A DNA stretch of 64,000 bases from contig LNFF01000044.1 of NCBI GenBank assembly GCA_001464585.1, forward strand, positions 1 to 64,000. Reading direction: 5' to 3'. A program made the position numbers and the translations under genes. The notes under the pieces were generated by a model, which searched no databases, had not been told where the DNA came from, and saw only the letters and a list, made by a program, of their open reading frames with translations. Numbering within the stretch: the first letter of the stretch is position 1; every line of letters begins with the position of its first letter. Positions 16,082 through 25,067 of this stretch are shown one piece after another. This DNA comes from Gammaproteobacteria bacterium Ga0077554 (lineage in GTDB: Bacteria > Pseudomonadota > Gammaproteobacteria > Ga0077554 > Ga007554).

Positions 16082-17311
16082 ATGTCCATGCAAAGTGCTG
16101 CGCCAGTATCTCCGGCATCTCAATCACCACGTCCATCCATGCGCAATCTTCGGCGCCAGTTTCCGCATAACATTTCACAGGCAGAATCCACCTCGCGCCT
16201 CTATGGCATCGCCGAACACTTTGAGGTTTCCGAGGCCGAACTGCTGGCAACCCGCTGCGGCGACACCGTGACGCGCCTGCATGCCCGCTGCTGGAGTGAA
16301 CTTGTCAGGGAGCTGCCAAAACTGGGTTGCGTCACGGCGCTGACCCGCAACCGTCACGCCGTGCATAAAAAAACCGGCACCTACCGGAATCGGAATACGC
16401 CGTGCATGGATGCACAAGTGCCGCCAGAGGCAGGTCGAAAAAATGCTCCTGCATTTTCGACAAACCCCCTCGCTTCGCTCTCCCCATCCATGGCGGTCGG
16501 ATGCCGGAAGCGGCCCCGGAATACAGCAAACGCCGCTGGGGAAATCGCACCACAACTGTTTTTGCATCATTGGCAGAGTGGTTTCGGCGTTGTTGAAGAA
16601 ATAAACGTCGGCCAACATCTCACCCTGCGCCGCAGCCTGCAATTTTTTGACCCTGCTGGCACCGTAGTGCATAAAGTATTTTTGATGGAAGATAGCAACC
16701 ACGATGCCTATGAAACTCTGGTAAAACACTTCACCAGCGCCGACCAGTCTCCTGAGCAACGGGTCTCACTCGTTCCCAAACCCCTCCGGCAGCAGCGTGA
16801 CAGTGACATTGACATCAAGGGATTGCGCGCTTACTGGCACGCGCTACGCGATGCCCGTGATTTTGCCAGTGGTTTTAATGGCATGCTCGAACGGTTTGGT
16901 GTGATACCCATACAAGCCCTGCGCCTGGTGGGCAACGATCTTGCTTATCGCGTGGCGCCGACAGGTTTCCGTCAACTTATGGAAGTCATCGTCGAACTGG
17001 GGCTGCCCATCACCGTCTCTGTAGGTAGTTCCGGTGTAACACAAACCCACACCGGGCTAATCCACGATCTGCACACCGTCGGATCATGGCTGAGCGTAAG
17101 GGAACCCGGATTTGTGTTGTACCTGCGTGAAGACCGTATCCATACCGCGTGGGTGGTGAAAAAACCCAGCGCCGACGGCATGGTCGCCGCGCTGGAACTG
17201 TATGACGCGAAGGGAGAAAATATCGCCGTGCTGACTGGCGCCGGGCAGGCGTGGGCAGAAGTCTGGCGCGATGCGGTGTCTACCCTGCGTCCATTGGATC
17301 CCGCCTCATGA
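16082..17311 (+). CDS. hemS: HemS/HmuS-type haem-degrading or haem-carrier protein, with a nested repeat insertion
   Basis: 409 residues from the ATG at 16082 (AAGGAG 9 bases upstream). It is a two-lobed HemS/HmuS/ChuS protein, which binds haem taken up from outside and carries or cleaves it in the cytoplasm. Lobe 1: YGIAEHFEVSEAELLATRCGDTVTRL ... TRNRHAVHKKTGTY; lobe 2: DIKGLRAYWHALRDARDFASGFNGMLERFGV ... VGSSGVTQTHTGLIHDL. Residues 106-145 are not HemS-like: they are encoded by a palindromic repeat (16399-16516) that itself contains another repeat (16435-16500). Lobe 1 normally continues here through a segment like HVGLVLG that is missing or altered, so lobe 1 may be damaged while lobe 2 looks whole. 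Confidence 0.88.
   Translation: MSMQSAAPVSPASQSPRPSMRNLRRQFPHNISQAESTSRLYGIAEHFEVSEAELLATRCGDTVTRLHARCWSELVRELPKLGCVTALTRNRHAVHKKTGTYRNRNTPCMDAQVPPEAGRKNAPAFSTNPLASLSPSMAVGCRKRPRNTANAAGEIAPQLFLHHWQSGFGVVEEINVGQHLTLRRSLQFFDPAGTVVHKVFLMEDSNHDAYETLVKHFTSADQSPEQRVSLVPKPLRQQRDSDIDIKGLRAYWHALRDARDFASGFNGMLERFGVIPIQALRLVGNDLAYRVAPTGFRQLMEVIVELGLPITVSVGSSGVTQTHTGLIHDLHTVGSWLSVREPGFVLYLREDRIHTAWVVKKPSADGMVAALELYDAKGENIAVLTGAGQAWAEVWRDAVSTLRPLDPAS
16399..16516 (+). repeat. Nested palindromic repeats inside hemS: repeat A split by repeat B
   Basis: Repeat A left part 16399-16434 contains the hairpin GTGCATGGATGCAC and ends GAGGCAGG. Repeat B occupies 16435-16500: hairpin TCGAAAA/TTTTCGA around TGCTCCTGCA, then CATCCATGGCGGTCGG. 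Repeat A resumes at 16501 as ATGCCGGAAGCGGCC. Removing B restores GAGGCAGGATGCCGGAAGC exactly as found in sbnC and sbnH. The 66-base B keeps the hemS frame. Confidence 0.85.
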
Positions 17312-17384
17312 TTCCTTCTGATTGTGTGTTGAATCTCTTTAAACCTGTTCACGATCTCGCTGAAGGGCGCATTGCGGCGGTTAC

Positions 17385-17454
17385 TGTCATCCCGACCCTC
17401 GCGAAAGCGGGGGAGGGCGCTTGCTTAAGATTCCTCGCTACGCTCGGAATGACA
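17385..17454. repeat. TGTCATCCCGA-type palindromic repeat ahead of the cupredoxin gene
   Basis: Left end TGTCATCCCGACCCTCGCG with the GAAAGCGGGGGAGGG variant, right end CGCTACGCTCGGAATGACA. It ends 14 bases before the cupredoxin start codon. Confidence 0.85.
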
Positions 17455-17468
17455 TACCGGAAGAGAAA

Positions 17469-17960
17469 ATGAAAGCACGTCAGTCGTTGAAAGTGATTGC
17501 GCTGGTAGCCCCGTTAGTCTTGGGTGTCCTCGGCGGTGGCTGTTCCCGCACCGGTCAGAACAACGAGACGCCTGACACAGGGGGCACGAATGCTGGCAAC
17601 CCTCCTCCCGCAGTGCCTTCCGCAGTGGTGGTTAACGTCACCCTGAAGGAATGGACGATCACAGCGGACAAGACGGCTGTTCCCGCCGGCCCAGTGCAGT
17701 TCGTGGTGGCGAATCACGGCACGGTGGTTCACGAGATGGTGGTCGTCAAGACGGATATCCCCGCCAGCGCGCTGCGGGTGGTGAACGGCACAGTGGACGA
17801 AGCCGCAGCGGGCCAGGTCATCGGCGAGGTCGAGGAGTTTTCTCCCGGCAGCGCAACCCGTAGCGCTGCCTTCAATCTGCAACCTGGCAGTTACGTGTTG
17901 CTGTGCAACGTCATCGGGCATTACGGACACGGGATGCGGTTAGCGTTCACGGTTCGCTAG
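17469..17960 (+). CDS. Cupredoxin-like exported protein (probable lipoprotein)
   Basis: 163 residues from the ATG at 17469. N-terminus KARQSLKVIALVAPLVLGVLGGGCSRT looks like a lipoprotein signal with a poor lipobox (GGGC). After a Gly/Pro/Thr linker comes a small beta-barrel copper fold. Its type 1 copper ligands are His in TVVHEMVV, Cys in YVLLCNVIGHYGHGM, and His and Met in the same stretch. It resembles plastocyanin-like or sulfocyanin-like electron carriers. It follows hemS in the same direction and precedes the siderophore operon's Fur box. It might donate electrons or handle copper when iron is scarce; this is inferred from position only. Confidence 0.8.
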   Translation: MKARQSLKVIALVAPLVLGVLGGGCSRTGQNNETPDTGGTNAGNPPPAVPSAVVVNVTLKEWTITADKTAVPAGPVQFVVANHGTVVHEMVVVKTDIPASALRVVNGTVDEAAAGQVIGEVEEFSPGSATRSAAFNLQPGSYVLLCNVIGHYGHGMRLAFTVR

Positions 17961-18122
17961 GTTCCTGGAAAGGCGCGTCAATCCAGGTCTGACCAATCCA
18001 GGTTTATCCGGGTTAGCCATGGCGGCTTTCCGGACAGGCGTGGGTAGGTTGACCCAGATAGAAGTGGTGACCTGGAAATTTTTCAACGATCGAGCCAACC
18101 GGCTATTGATCTTATAAAAAAG

Positions 18123-18141
18123 AATCATTATCATTCGTATT
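18123..18141 (+). promoter_or_regulatory. Fur box ahead of the sbn-type siderophore operon
   Basis: AATCATTATCATTCGTATT, a good Fur-box match, 22 bases before the sbnA-like start codon. The 200-base gap upstream also has a short direct repeat AATCCAGGT (17979 and 17994) but no gene. Confidence 0.82.
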
Positions 18142-18163
18142 AGCATTATTATAGGGTGACGCA

Positions 18164-19168
18164 ATGATCATTCACAGTATTCTTGACAGCGTAGGGGCAA
18201 CACCTATCGTTCGCCTGTCACGCTTGTTCCGGGATTCGCGGTGCGAGGTACTCGCCAAGCTGGAAATGTTCAATCCCGGTGGCAGCGTCAAGGACAGGCC
18301 GGCGCGCTACATTGTCGAGCGAGGGCTGGCCGAGGGATCCATCCGACCGGACTCGCATATCGTCGAAAGCTCCTCCGGCAACCTCGCCATCGCGCTGGCC
18401 ATGGTCTGCAGAATCTATGGGCTGCGGTTCACGGCGGTCGTCGACCCGAAGATCTCGCCGATTAACCTGCAGATCATTCGTTGCTATGGCGGCAATATTG
18501 AACTCGTCACCGAGAAGGATCGCCAGGGAGGCTATCTCGAAACCCGTATCGAACGTGTCAAGCGCGTGCTGCGTGAGCAGCCGGATGCCGTGTGGATCAA
18601 CCAGTATGGCAACGATCGTAACTGGCAAAGCCACTACCACGGGGAAGGGGAGGAAATTCTGCGCCATCTGGATCATCCGGTGGACTATCTGGTGCTGGGG
18701 GTCAGCACCTCCGGCACCTTGCACGGCATCGCCCGGCGGTTGCGCGAGGCGTGGCCAAACTTGAAGGTCGTGGCCGTGGATGCGGTCGGTTCGGTGCTGT
18801 TCGGCACGCCGCCGTACCCCCGCGACCTGCCTGGAATCGGCGCCAGCCGCGTGCCGGAGTTGTTGAAGCGTGACGAGATCGGTCAGGTCATCCATATCGA
18901 CGATTATGAATCGGCTGTCGCTTGCCGGGAACTGGTGAAACACGAAGGCATTTTCGCCGGTGGCTCGTCCGGTTCAGTGGTCGCTGCCATCCAGCGCCTC
19001 TCCACACGCATGCAACGCGCCACTCGCATTCTGACCATCCTCCCGGATCGGGGCGAACGCTATCTGGATACAGTTTATGACGACGACTGGCTGGCGCGCA
19101 TGAAGAGCCGCCACCTGGCCCGCAAAAGCGGTTGTTCCATTGACGCACGCCTGGGGCAAACAGCATGA
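18164..19168 (+). CDS. sbnA: SbnA-like PLP synthase for 2,3-diaminopropionate formation
   Basis: 334 residues of the cysteine synthase/fold-II PLP family. The PLP lysine is in EMFNPGGSVKDRPARY (about residue 43), with SSSGNLAIALA and GVSTSGTLHGIA as substrate and phosphate loops. In staphyloferrin B synthesis, SbnA joins O-phosphoserine and glutamate into N-(1-amino-1-carboxyl-2-ethyl)-glutamate. The assignment rests on fold plus the full sbnA-H order that follows. An ordinary cysteine synthase is unlikely given the overlapping sbnB-like gene. It is the first gene behind the Fur box. Confidence 0.87.
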   Translation: MIIHSILDSVGATPIVRLSRLFRDSRCEVLAKLEMFNPGGSVKDRPARYIVERGLAEGSIRPDSHIVESSSGNLAIALAMVCRIYGLRFTAVVDPKISPINLQIIRCYGGNIELVTEKDRQGGYLETRIERVKRVLREQPDAVWINQYGNDRNWQSHYHGEGEEILRHLDHPVDYLVLGVSTSGTLHGIARRLREAWPNLKVVAVDAVGSVLFGTPPYPRDLPGIGASRVPELLKRDEIGQVIHIDDYESAVACRELVKHEGIFAGGSSGSVVAAIQRLSTRMQRATRILTILPDRGERYLDTVYDDDWLARMKSRHLARKSGCSIDARLGQTA

Positions 19169-20190
19169 CTATGTCATCGAAATCGCCGGATGTTCTCTAT
19201 CTCAACCGCAGCGACATCGTCACATTGGGCGGCGAACACTCGCACATCTATGTTGATGCGGTAGGCGACGCACTGGCCGCGCACGCCTGCGGCGACTATG
19301 TGCAGCCGCTCAAGCCCTATCTGCGCCGGCCCGGCGCGGATCACATCGCCGACCGCATCATTGCCATGCCCGCTTATCTTGGCGGAGAGCCGGCGATCGC
19401 CGGCGTGAAGTGGATCGGCAGCAGGCATGACAACCCGTTGCAACGCGGGCTGGAGCGCGCCAGTGGTCTGATCATCCTGAACGATCCCCAGACCAATTAC
19501 CCCATCGCCATCATGGAGGCCGGCCTGATCAGCGGCATGCGCACGGCGGCTGTCACGGCCGTCGCGGCCCGCCATCTGGCCAAAAAGGGGTTCGCGCACC
19601 TTGTTTGCATCGGCTGCGGCCCCATTGCCCGCATGCAGTTGACAACGATGCTCGAACAATTCCCGTCCATCGACAGGATCCACGTCTTTGACCGCAACCC
19701 GGATGCCGCCGAGTATTTGATCGAAGACGTCGCGGCGCATTTTCCCAAGATCAACTATCGGATTGAAACCGACGCCGAAAGCGCAATCGGCATGGCCGAG
19801 GTATTGGTGACATGCACGGTCGCCGATCAACCCTACATTTCATTTGACTGGTTACCTAAAGGCGCGTTCATCAGCAATGTCTCCATCATGGATCTGCACA
19901 AGGAAGTCTTCCTGAAAGCGGACAAGGTCGTGGTGGATGATTGGGAGCAGTGCAACCGCGAGAAAAAGATCATCCACCAACTGGTCACCGAGGGATCGTT
20001 CTCCCGCGCACGGCTGTACGCCGAACTGGGTGAGATCGTCATCGGAGCAAAGCCGGGGCGGGAGTCGGATGACGAAATCATCCTGCTGAACCCCATGGGG
20101 ATGGCGATCGAGGATATCGCCTGCGCGCGTCATTTTTATCATCTGGCGCAGGCACGCGGCGTTGGCACGCAACTGCCGCTGTACGGTTGA
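19165..20190 (+). CDS. sbnB: SbnB-like dehydrogenase (ornithine cyclodeaminase family)
   Basis: 341 residues, overlapping sbnA by four bases (ATGA). Ornithine cyclodeaminase/mu-crystallin fold with a Rossmann segment (FAHLVCIGCGPIARMQL ... RIHVFDRNPDAAEYLI). In the staphyloferrin B pathway SbnB oxidises the SbnA product to L-2,3-diaminopropionate and 2-oxoglutarate, and both products are used later. The pairing with sbnA is the established hallmark of diaminopropionate synthesis. Confidence 0.87.
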   Translation: MTMSSKSPDVLYLNRSDIVTLGGEHSHIYVDAVGDALAAHACGDYVQPLKPYLRRPGADHIADRIIAMPAYLGGEPAIAGVKWIGSRHDNPLQRGLERASGLIILNDPQTNYPIAIMEAGLISGMRTAAVTAVAARHLAKKGFAHLVCIGCGPIARMQLTTMLEQFPSIDRIHVFDRNPDAAEYLIEDVAAHFPKINYRIETDAESAIGMAEVLVTCTVADQPYISFDWLPKGAFISNVSIMDLHKEVFLKADKVVVDDWEQCNREKKIIHQLVTEGSFSRARLYAELGEIVIGAKPGRESDDEIILLNPMGMAIEDIACARHFYHLAQARGVGTQLPLYG

Positions 20191-20195
20191 GCCGC

Positions 20196-22011
20196 ATGCA
20201 AACCCTACCCTCTCATCCGTACGCGCGCCGACTGACCCAAGACCTGTTCGATGCGCTCTGGCTGGAAGATCTCTACGGCTTTCGCAAGTACTGTATTTTT
20301 TCATCGATGGCTGACGGCGAAGGGGTTCTGGAAGTCACGCTGGACCGTGTACGGTCGCTGCACTGGCACGGACGCCGCGCCACCGGTCTGCGCCCATTCA
20401 GGGTTTCGAGCCGACCTGTGGTGTTGCATAGTGCTACGCAGGTGGCGGACTTGGAGGTGGTCGAGGTTGTCGAGACATTGCAAACAGCGGACTGGTGGAA
20501 TGACCGGACAGACCGCTTTGCCCGGTTCTTCCGACTCGCCTGTGATCAGGCCGCGTTCGCGGCAGAGCGTGAATCCAATGTCGTGGCGCGACTCGGTGCC
20601 GCACCGGAGGATTTGCTGTCCTGGGAAGCCTTAAGCTGCCTGAAAGACCGGCCATTTCACCCGCTGGCGCGCACCAAGGACTGGGAAGAGGGCGACAGCA
20701 CCCTCTACGCGGCCGAAACTATGACGCCCTTCCCGTTGCATTGGGTGGCTCTACCGCGAGACCGGGTACGAAGCGCCGCCCCCATCGCCGGGCAACCCCT
20801 TGCGGAGACCCTGCTCGACGGCACACAACGGGATAGGCTGAGCGCAACCGCCCGCACCTGCGGCGCCGGCGGCGATGACTGCGTGTGGCTGCCGGTCCAT
20901 CCGTGGCAATGGGCGCGGCTCAACCGGCTGGCGCCGCCGGAACTGGTCGGCTGCATCGACCTGGGGACGGGGCCGGGAGCGGCGATCCCGACCGCTTCGC
21001 TGCGCACGCTCGCTGTCGTCGGGCGTTCCGGCGCCGCACATGGATGTGCAAGTGTCGCCAGAGGCAGGATGCCGGAAGCGACCACACATCTCAAGCTGGC
21101 ACTCTCCGTTAACACCTTGGGCGTAGTTGAGAACCCTGCCGCCGCGCTACCTGCATAACGCCATGCTCGCCAGCGTTTGTCTGGAAAGCCTACATGAGCG
21201 GGACAACTGGCTGGCAGCGCACCTGCTGCTGTGTGACGAAAATCACTGGTGGGCACTGCGGCAGAGTGATTTGCTGGAAGACGATCCGGGTGAACTGGCC
21301 TGCCTGATCCGCCATTATCCGGCGCTGCCCAGTGCAACGCTGATCCCGATGGCGGCGCTCCCGGTGATAACCGCTGACGGCACGCTGCCAGCATTCGACC
21401 ATCTGCTGGGTCGCACTGCGCGCGAAGACGAGGCTTGGACGTTGTTCGCCGACATGACTCGCGCTTTACTGGAGTTGGGTCTGCGCTGTTTCGCGCAAGG
21501 GGTGATGCCGGAACTGCACGGACAGAACGTGTTGCTGGCCTTTCAGGGGCGGCGGATCGTCGCGCTGGTTCTGCGCGACCACGACACATTGCGCATCTGC
21601 CCACCGCTGATGCAGGCCCAAGGTGTGGCAGTGCCGGACTACATGTTTGACCGTAGTGCGCCCAACACGCTGGAGCTGGACACGCCGCGCGAACTGCTGG
21701 CTTATCTGCAAACCTTGGCCATCGAGGTCAACCTGTACGCCATTCTCGCCGCGCTGGCCGAGCGCTATGGCCGGGAAGAGGCGCACGGCTGGCATATTGT
21801 CCGCACGGCGCTGGAAGCCTGTCTGGTGCGCGTGCCGCTGCCGGATGAAATCGCCGGTCAGACGAAGAGCCTGCTGCTGGATGAACCCATTTGGCCATTC
21901 AAACAGCTATTGGCACCCCTGCTCGCCCGCCCGATCCTCGGTACCGGCATGCCCAGCGCCATGGGGCAACTGGTCAATCCCTTGCTCTGCCCATCGAGCC
22001 ATAACGGATGA
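20196..22011 (+). pseudogene. sbnC: SbnC-like IucA/IucC siderophore synthetase, frameshifted and carrying repeat A
   Basis: Two reading frames together cover a NIS synthetase of about 605 residues. The first (to 21158) holds the N-terminal half with DCVWLPVHPWQWARL and the ATP-site region. The second (from 21127) holds MRTLPPRYLHNAMLASVCLES ... FAQGVMPELHGQNVLLAFQGRRIVALVLRDHDTLR, the catalytic half. They are joined by one extra base near 21129. A 50-base palindromic repeat lies just before (21034-21083), reading AHGCASVARGRMPEAT, in frame. In the known pathway SbnC attaches 2-oxoglutarate in the last step. Either the gene is dead, or the frameshift is an assembly error; neighbouring genes are intact. 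Confidence 0.82.
21034..21083 (+). repeat. Palindromic repeat A inside sbnC
   Basis: Fifty bases with the hairpin GCACATGGATGTGC, then AAGTGTCGCCAGAGGCAGG and ATGCCGGAAGCGACC. The sbnH and hemS copies have arms GTGC/GCAC in place of GCAC/GTGC around the same ATGGAT centre. Confidence 0.85.
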
Positions 22012-23219
22012 GCGCTGTGCCATCGGGTTCGCGAAATCTTGCGCTGCTGCTGGCCTGTCAGGCCGTGACCACGCTGGGACTGATGGTGATGGTGCCCATT
22101 ATGCCGCTGTACGTGGCGCTGCTGACGGATGTCGATGCGATCGGCGCGGCGCGCTGGAGCAGCCTTGCGCTGGCGGCGCCGGCGTTGAGCGCGCTGTGCG
22201 TCGCTCCCTATGCCGGCAAGTGGTGCGACCGCTTCGGTTATCGCCGCATGCTGCTGGTATCGCTGGCGGTGTTCATCGGCAGCATGCTGCTGATGGCGCT
22301 AAGCCCAAGCGTTTACGGTTTCATGCTGGGCCGCCTGCTGCAGGGCATGAGCACCCTTGGCGTGGTGCTCACCGCCTTCATAGCGTGTGCCAGCGACGAT
22401 GCCTCGCGCGGGCGTTCGCTGGGCTTGCAGGGCAGCGCGGTCGCTTTCGGCGCATTTGCCGGCCCGGTACTGGGCGGCATAATGCTGGACTATTGGTCGC
22501 TCAAGCCGCTGCTGACGGTAAGCGCGCTGTTCACCGGCGTCACCGGCGGGCTCCTGTGGTGCTATCTCAGTGAGCCGCCTAAACCGGCGCCAGACCCGGA
22601 TGTTCCCCCGTTTGCCGGCTTGCGCGCCCTGCTCGCCCATGCCGACCTGCGCAAGTGGATGCTCGCCGCCGTCTTGATACAGGCAGCAGCGTTCGCGCTC
22701 GTCAATGTCTTCGTGCTCTACCTGGCGGCGCGCTTCCCTGCGGCCGATGCCATCGCCAGCAAGGCCGGGTTTCTGCACGCCCTGAGCTGGTTCGCCGCCA
22801 TGGTGGCCAGTCCGTTGTGGGGCCATCTCAACGACTGCGGCGAACCGCGACGCTATTTCACGCTGGCCGCCATCGGCTGCGCACTGTCCATCGGATTACT
22901 GATGGTTGTCGATCAGATCTGGCTGGTCGCCCTGCTGCGGGTAATCCAGGGGGCGTGCTATGCGGCCTTGGCGCAATCGATACTGCTGGCCTGCAGCCGT
23001 CAACTGCCCGCCTCAGCCTATGGTCATATGACGGGTTTGAGCAGCAGTTTCATGGTCGTCGGCCAACTGCTGGGGCCGCTGCTCATTATGGTCCTGACGC
23101 CGATCCTCGATCCCGTCAACCTGGTTTGGCCAGTGGTAGCGCTATTCCTGGCCGCCGGGCTGCTGGTCCGCAACGGCCAACATGCCACTTTAGTCTCCTC
23201 TTTTCAAAAGCATAACTAG
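22008..23219 (+). CDS. sbnD: SbnD-like MFS exporter
   Basis: 403 residues with 12 predicted membrane helices. MFS signature KWCDRFGYRRMLLVSLAVF follows helix 2 (loop 2-3 motif), and GRLLQGMSTLGVVLTAF resembles motif B in helix 4. It overlaps sbnC's stop by four bases. SbnD is the exporter of staphyloferrin B in its known locus, so efflux of the finished siderophore is the expected role. Confidence 0.87.
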   Translation: MSAVPSGSRNLALLLACQAVTTLGLMVMVPIMPLYVALLTDVDAIGAARWSSLALAAPALSALCVAPYAGKWCDRFGYRRMLLVSLAVFIGSMLLMALSPSVYGFMLGRLLQGMSTLGVVLTAFIACASDDASRGRSLGLQGSAVAFGAFAGPVLGGIMLDYWSLKPLLTVSALFTGVTGGLLWCYLSEPPKPAPDPDVPPFAGLRALLAHADLRKWMLAAVLIQAAAFALVNVFVLYLAARFPAADAIASKAGFLHALSWFAAMVASPLWGHLNDCGEPRRYFTLAAIGCALSIGLLMVVDQIWLVALLRVIQGACYAALAQSILLACSRQLPASAYGHMTGLSSSFMVVGQLLGPLLIMVLTPILDPVNLVWPVVALFLAAGLLVRNGQHATLVSSFQKHN

Positions 23220-23230
23220 AGAGGATCTCG

Positions 23231-25063
23231 ATGTCCCTACACTCACCGGAACTTGCGCCAATAGAACGACGCTTGGTGGAGCAGTACCTCAACACCTATT
23301 GCCGGGAAACCGGTTGTTTCGACCCACGCCTTGCATCTAGCGAACCGGGATCCATCGAATTGCGCGCGCAGATTGAAATCTGGCGGGCTGCCGGACTGAT
23401 GCCGTATCGGGTGTCGTTTGCCGGGACCGGGTATCAGTTGGCCGGCGCGCTGAGCTACTTCTCGCCGATCGGCTACCACCGCGTGGCGCCGTTCGCGTGG
23501 ATCGGGCGGCACGGCGACTGGCGGCCCCTGATCGACGACGTGATGCCACTCGTCGATCTGATCGCCGACGCGCTCGCCGCGGCCAGCAAGCTTCCTGCCG
23601 ATATGGCGAACCACCGTCGCGACCGCCTGAAGACACAGATGCGCAACAGCGTGGACAAGGTGCGTCGCTTCCACCGGCACCCGCCTACTGGGGCGCGTTC
23701 GCCTTTCCTGACAGCCGAGCAGGGCCTGCGCTTCGGCCACATTTTCCATGTCACCTCCAAGGCTTCGGAAGGCTTTAGCGAGGAAGACATGCAGCGCTAC
23801 GCCCCCGAGTTGGGGGCGTCATTCCGCCTGCATTACTTCGCGGTGGCCACCAGCCTGCTGGACGCGCGCGTCCTGGACGGAGAACCCCTGCTGATCGATC
23901 CGGAAGCGACCCGCTTTGCCGCGGATTTGCTGGCCGGTGGCGATTATCGGCTATTGCCTTGCCACCCCTGGCAGGCCAATTATCTGTTGGGCCTGCCTGA
24001 AATTAATGCGCTGGTAAAAAGCGGCTCGCTGATCTCGCTGGGCCCGTTGGGTGAAGTGGCCTGGCCCACATCCTCGGTACGCACGGTGTGGTTGCCTGGT
24101 CAAAGCCTGTTCCTCAAGCTGTCGCTCGATATCCGCATCACCAATTTCATACGTAACAACCCGCCCGAGCAGGTCGAGCGGGCGCTGGATGCCAGCCTCG
24201 CACTGTCCTTGCTGCCATGGCACGTGCTCGAACAATCCGTGTTCCGCATCCTTCCGGAGTTGGGCAGCCAGACTTTAAAGCTGTCGAGTGAAGCGCTGCG
24301 CGCCGCTTGCGCGGTGGTGTACCGGCAAGCGATGCTACCTGAGGAGGCCGGGCACGTTCAGGTGGTCGCGTCGGTGCTGGAGGAACCGGCCGATGGAGAG
24401 ATCCCCTTGATGGCCTTGCTGCGGCAAGCCGCCGGGGGGCAAACGCCCGACGAGGCGCTGGTTCGGATGTGGTGGACGCGTTACCTCGACGTCATGCTGC
24501 TGCCGTTGCTGCGCCTGTTCTCGGATTACGGTATCAGCCTGGAAGCACATCTGCAAAACGCCATGGTGGCTTTCCGCGACGGCTGGCCGGTGCGCGGCTA
24601 CGCGCGGGATATGGAGGGCACCAGCATCAGCCGCGCGCGCTTCCCGTTCCTTGATCGGCTGAAGCCCGACAGTCCTGCGCTTTATGGGGAAGAACAGGCA
24701 TGGTATCGCTTCCAGTATTACGTGCTGGTCAATCATGTGGGCCATGTGATCGCCTGCCTGGCCCGCACCGGACTGACCACCGAGGCCGTGCTGTGGCAGG
24801 ACACGGCAGAGCGGCTCGATGCGACCGGCAACCCGCTGGCGCAGCAGTTACTCAACCAGCCTACGCTGCCGGCTAAAGCCAACATGCTCAGCAGTTTCCA
24901 TCAACACGGCGAACGTCCAGTCTGGGTCGAAATTCCAAACCCCATGCTGGTTCGCAGTTCTTGCGCATCCCTGCGACGTGCAGGGATGCGCAAGTGTCGC
25001 GGGAGGCAGGATGCCGGGAGCGACCGCTCACTGCACTTGGGCATCCTGCCCGGCGAAAGGTAA
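23231..25063 (+). CDS. sbnE: SbnE-like IucA/IucC siderophore synthetase with a repeat-derived C-terminus
   Basis: 610 residues of the NIS synthetase family (ATP-dependent amide formation to citrate). The family motifs include RFGHIFHVTSKASEGFSEEDMQRYAPEL, LPCHPWQANYLLG, TSSVRTVWLPGQSLFLKLSLDIRITNFIR and GISLEAHLQNAMVAFRDGWPVRGYARDMEG. In the known pathway SbnE couples citrate to the first diaminopropionate. The normal protein seems to end near IPNPM; residues 577 onward come from a repeat (24961-25060), and the stop follows directly. The catalytic core is complete. Confidence 0.9.
   Translation: MSLHSPELAPIERRLVEQYLNTYCRETGCFDPRLASSEPGSIELRAQIEIWRAAGLMPYRVSFAGTGYQLAGALSYFSPIGYHRVAPFAWIGRHGDWRPLIDDVMPLVDLIADALAAASKLPADMANHRRDRLKTQMRNSVDKVRRFHRHPPTGARSPFLTAEQGLRFGHIFHVTSKASEGFSEEDMQRYAPELGASFRLHYFAVATSLLDARVLDGEPLLIDPEATRFAADLLAGGDYRLLPCHPWQANYLLGLPEINALVKSGSLISLGPLGEVAWPTSSVRTVWLPGQSLFLKLSLDIRITNFIRNNPPEQVERALDASLALSLLPWHVLEQSVFRILPELGSQTLKLSSEALRAACAVVYRQAMLPEEAGHVQVVASVLEEPADGEIPLMALLRQAAGGQTPDEALVRMWWTRYLDVMLLPLLRLFSDYGISLEAHLQNAMVAFRDGWPVRGYARDMEGTSISRARFPFLDRLKPDSPALYGEEQAWYRFQYYVLVNHVGHVIACLARTGLTTEAVLWQDTAERLDATGNPLAQQLLNQPTLPAKANMLSSFHQHGERPVWVEIPNPMLVRSSCASLRRAGMRKCRGRQDAGSDRSLHLGILPGER
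24961..25060 (+). repeat. Extended palindromic repeat A at the sbnE-sbnF junction
   Basis: Two hairpins. The first pairs TGCGCATCCCTGC with GCAGGGATGCGCA. The second pairs GGCAGGATGCC with GGGCATCCTGCC. The common core AAGTGTCGC.GGAGGCAGGATGCC is shared with the copies in sbnC, sbnH and hemS. The end of the repeat (GAAAGG) lies 7 bases before the sbnF start and may serve as its ribosome site. Confidence 0.85.
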
Positions 25064-25067
25064 ACCC

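Noticed and set aside
17401-17470. Start of the cupredoxin gene 16 codons upstream
   Set aside because: Those codons lie in a dispersed repeat and would put a charged segment before the signal peptide; the ATG at 17469 fits better.
20705-21604. Long open frame on the minus strand across sbnC
   Set aside because: Shadow of the high-GC third-position pattern of sbnC; Arg/Pro/Ala-rich composition and no motif.
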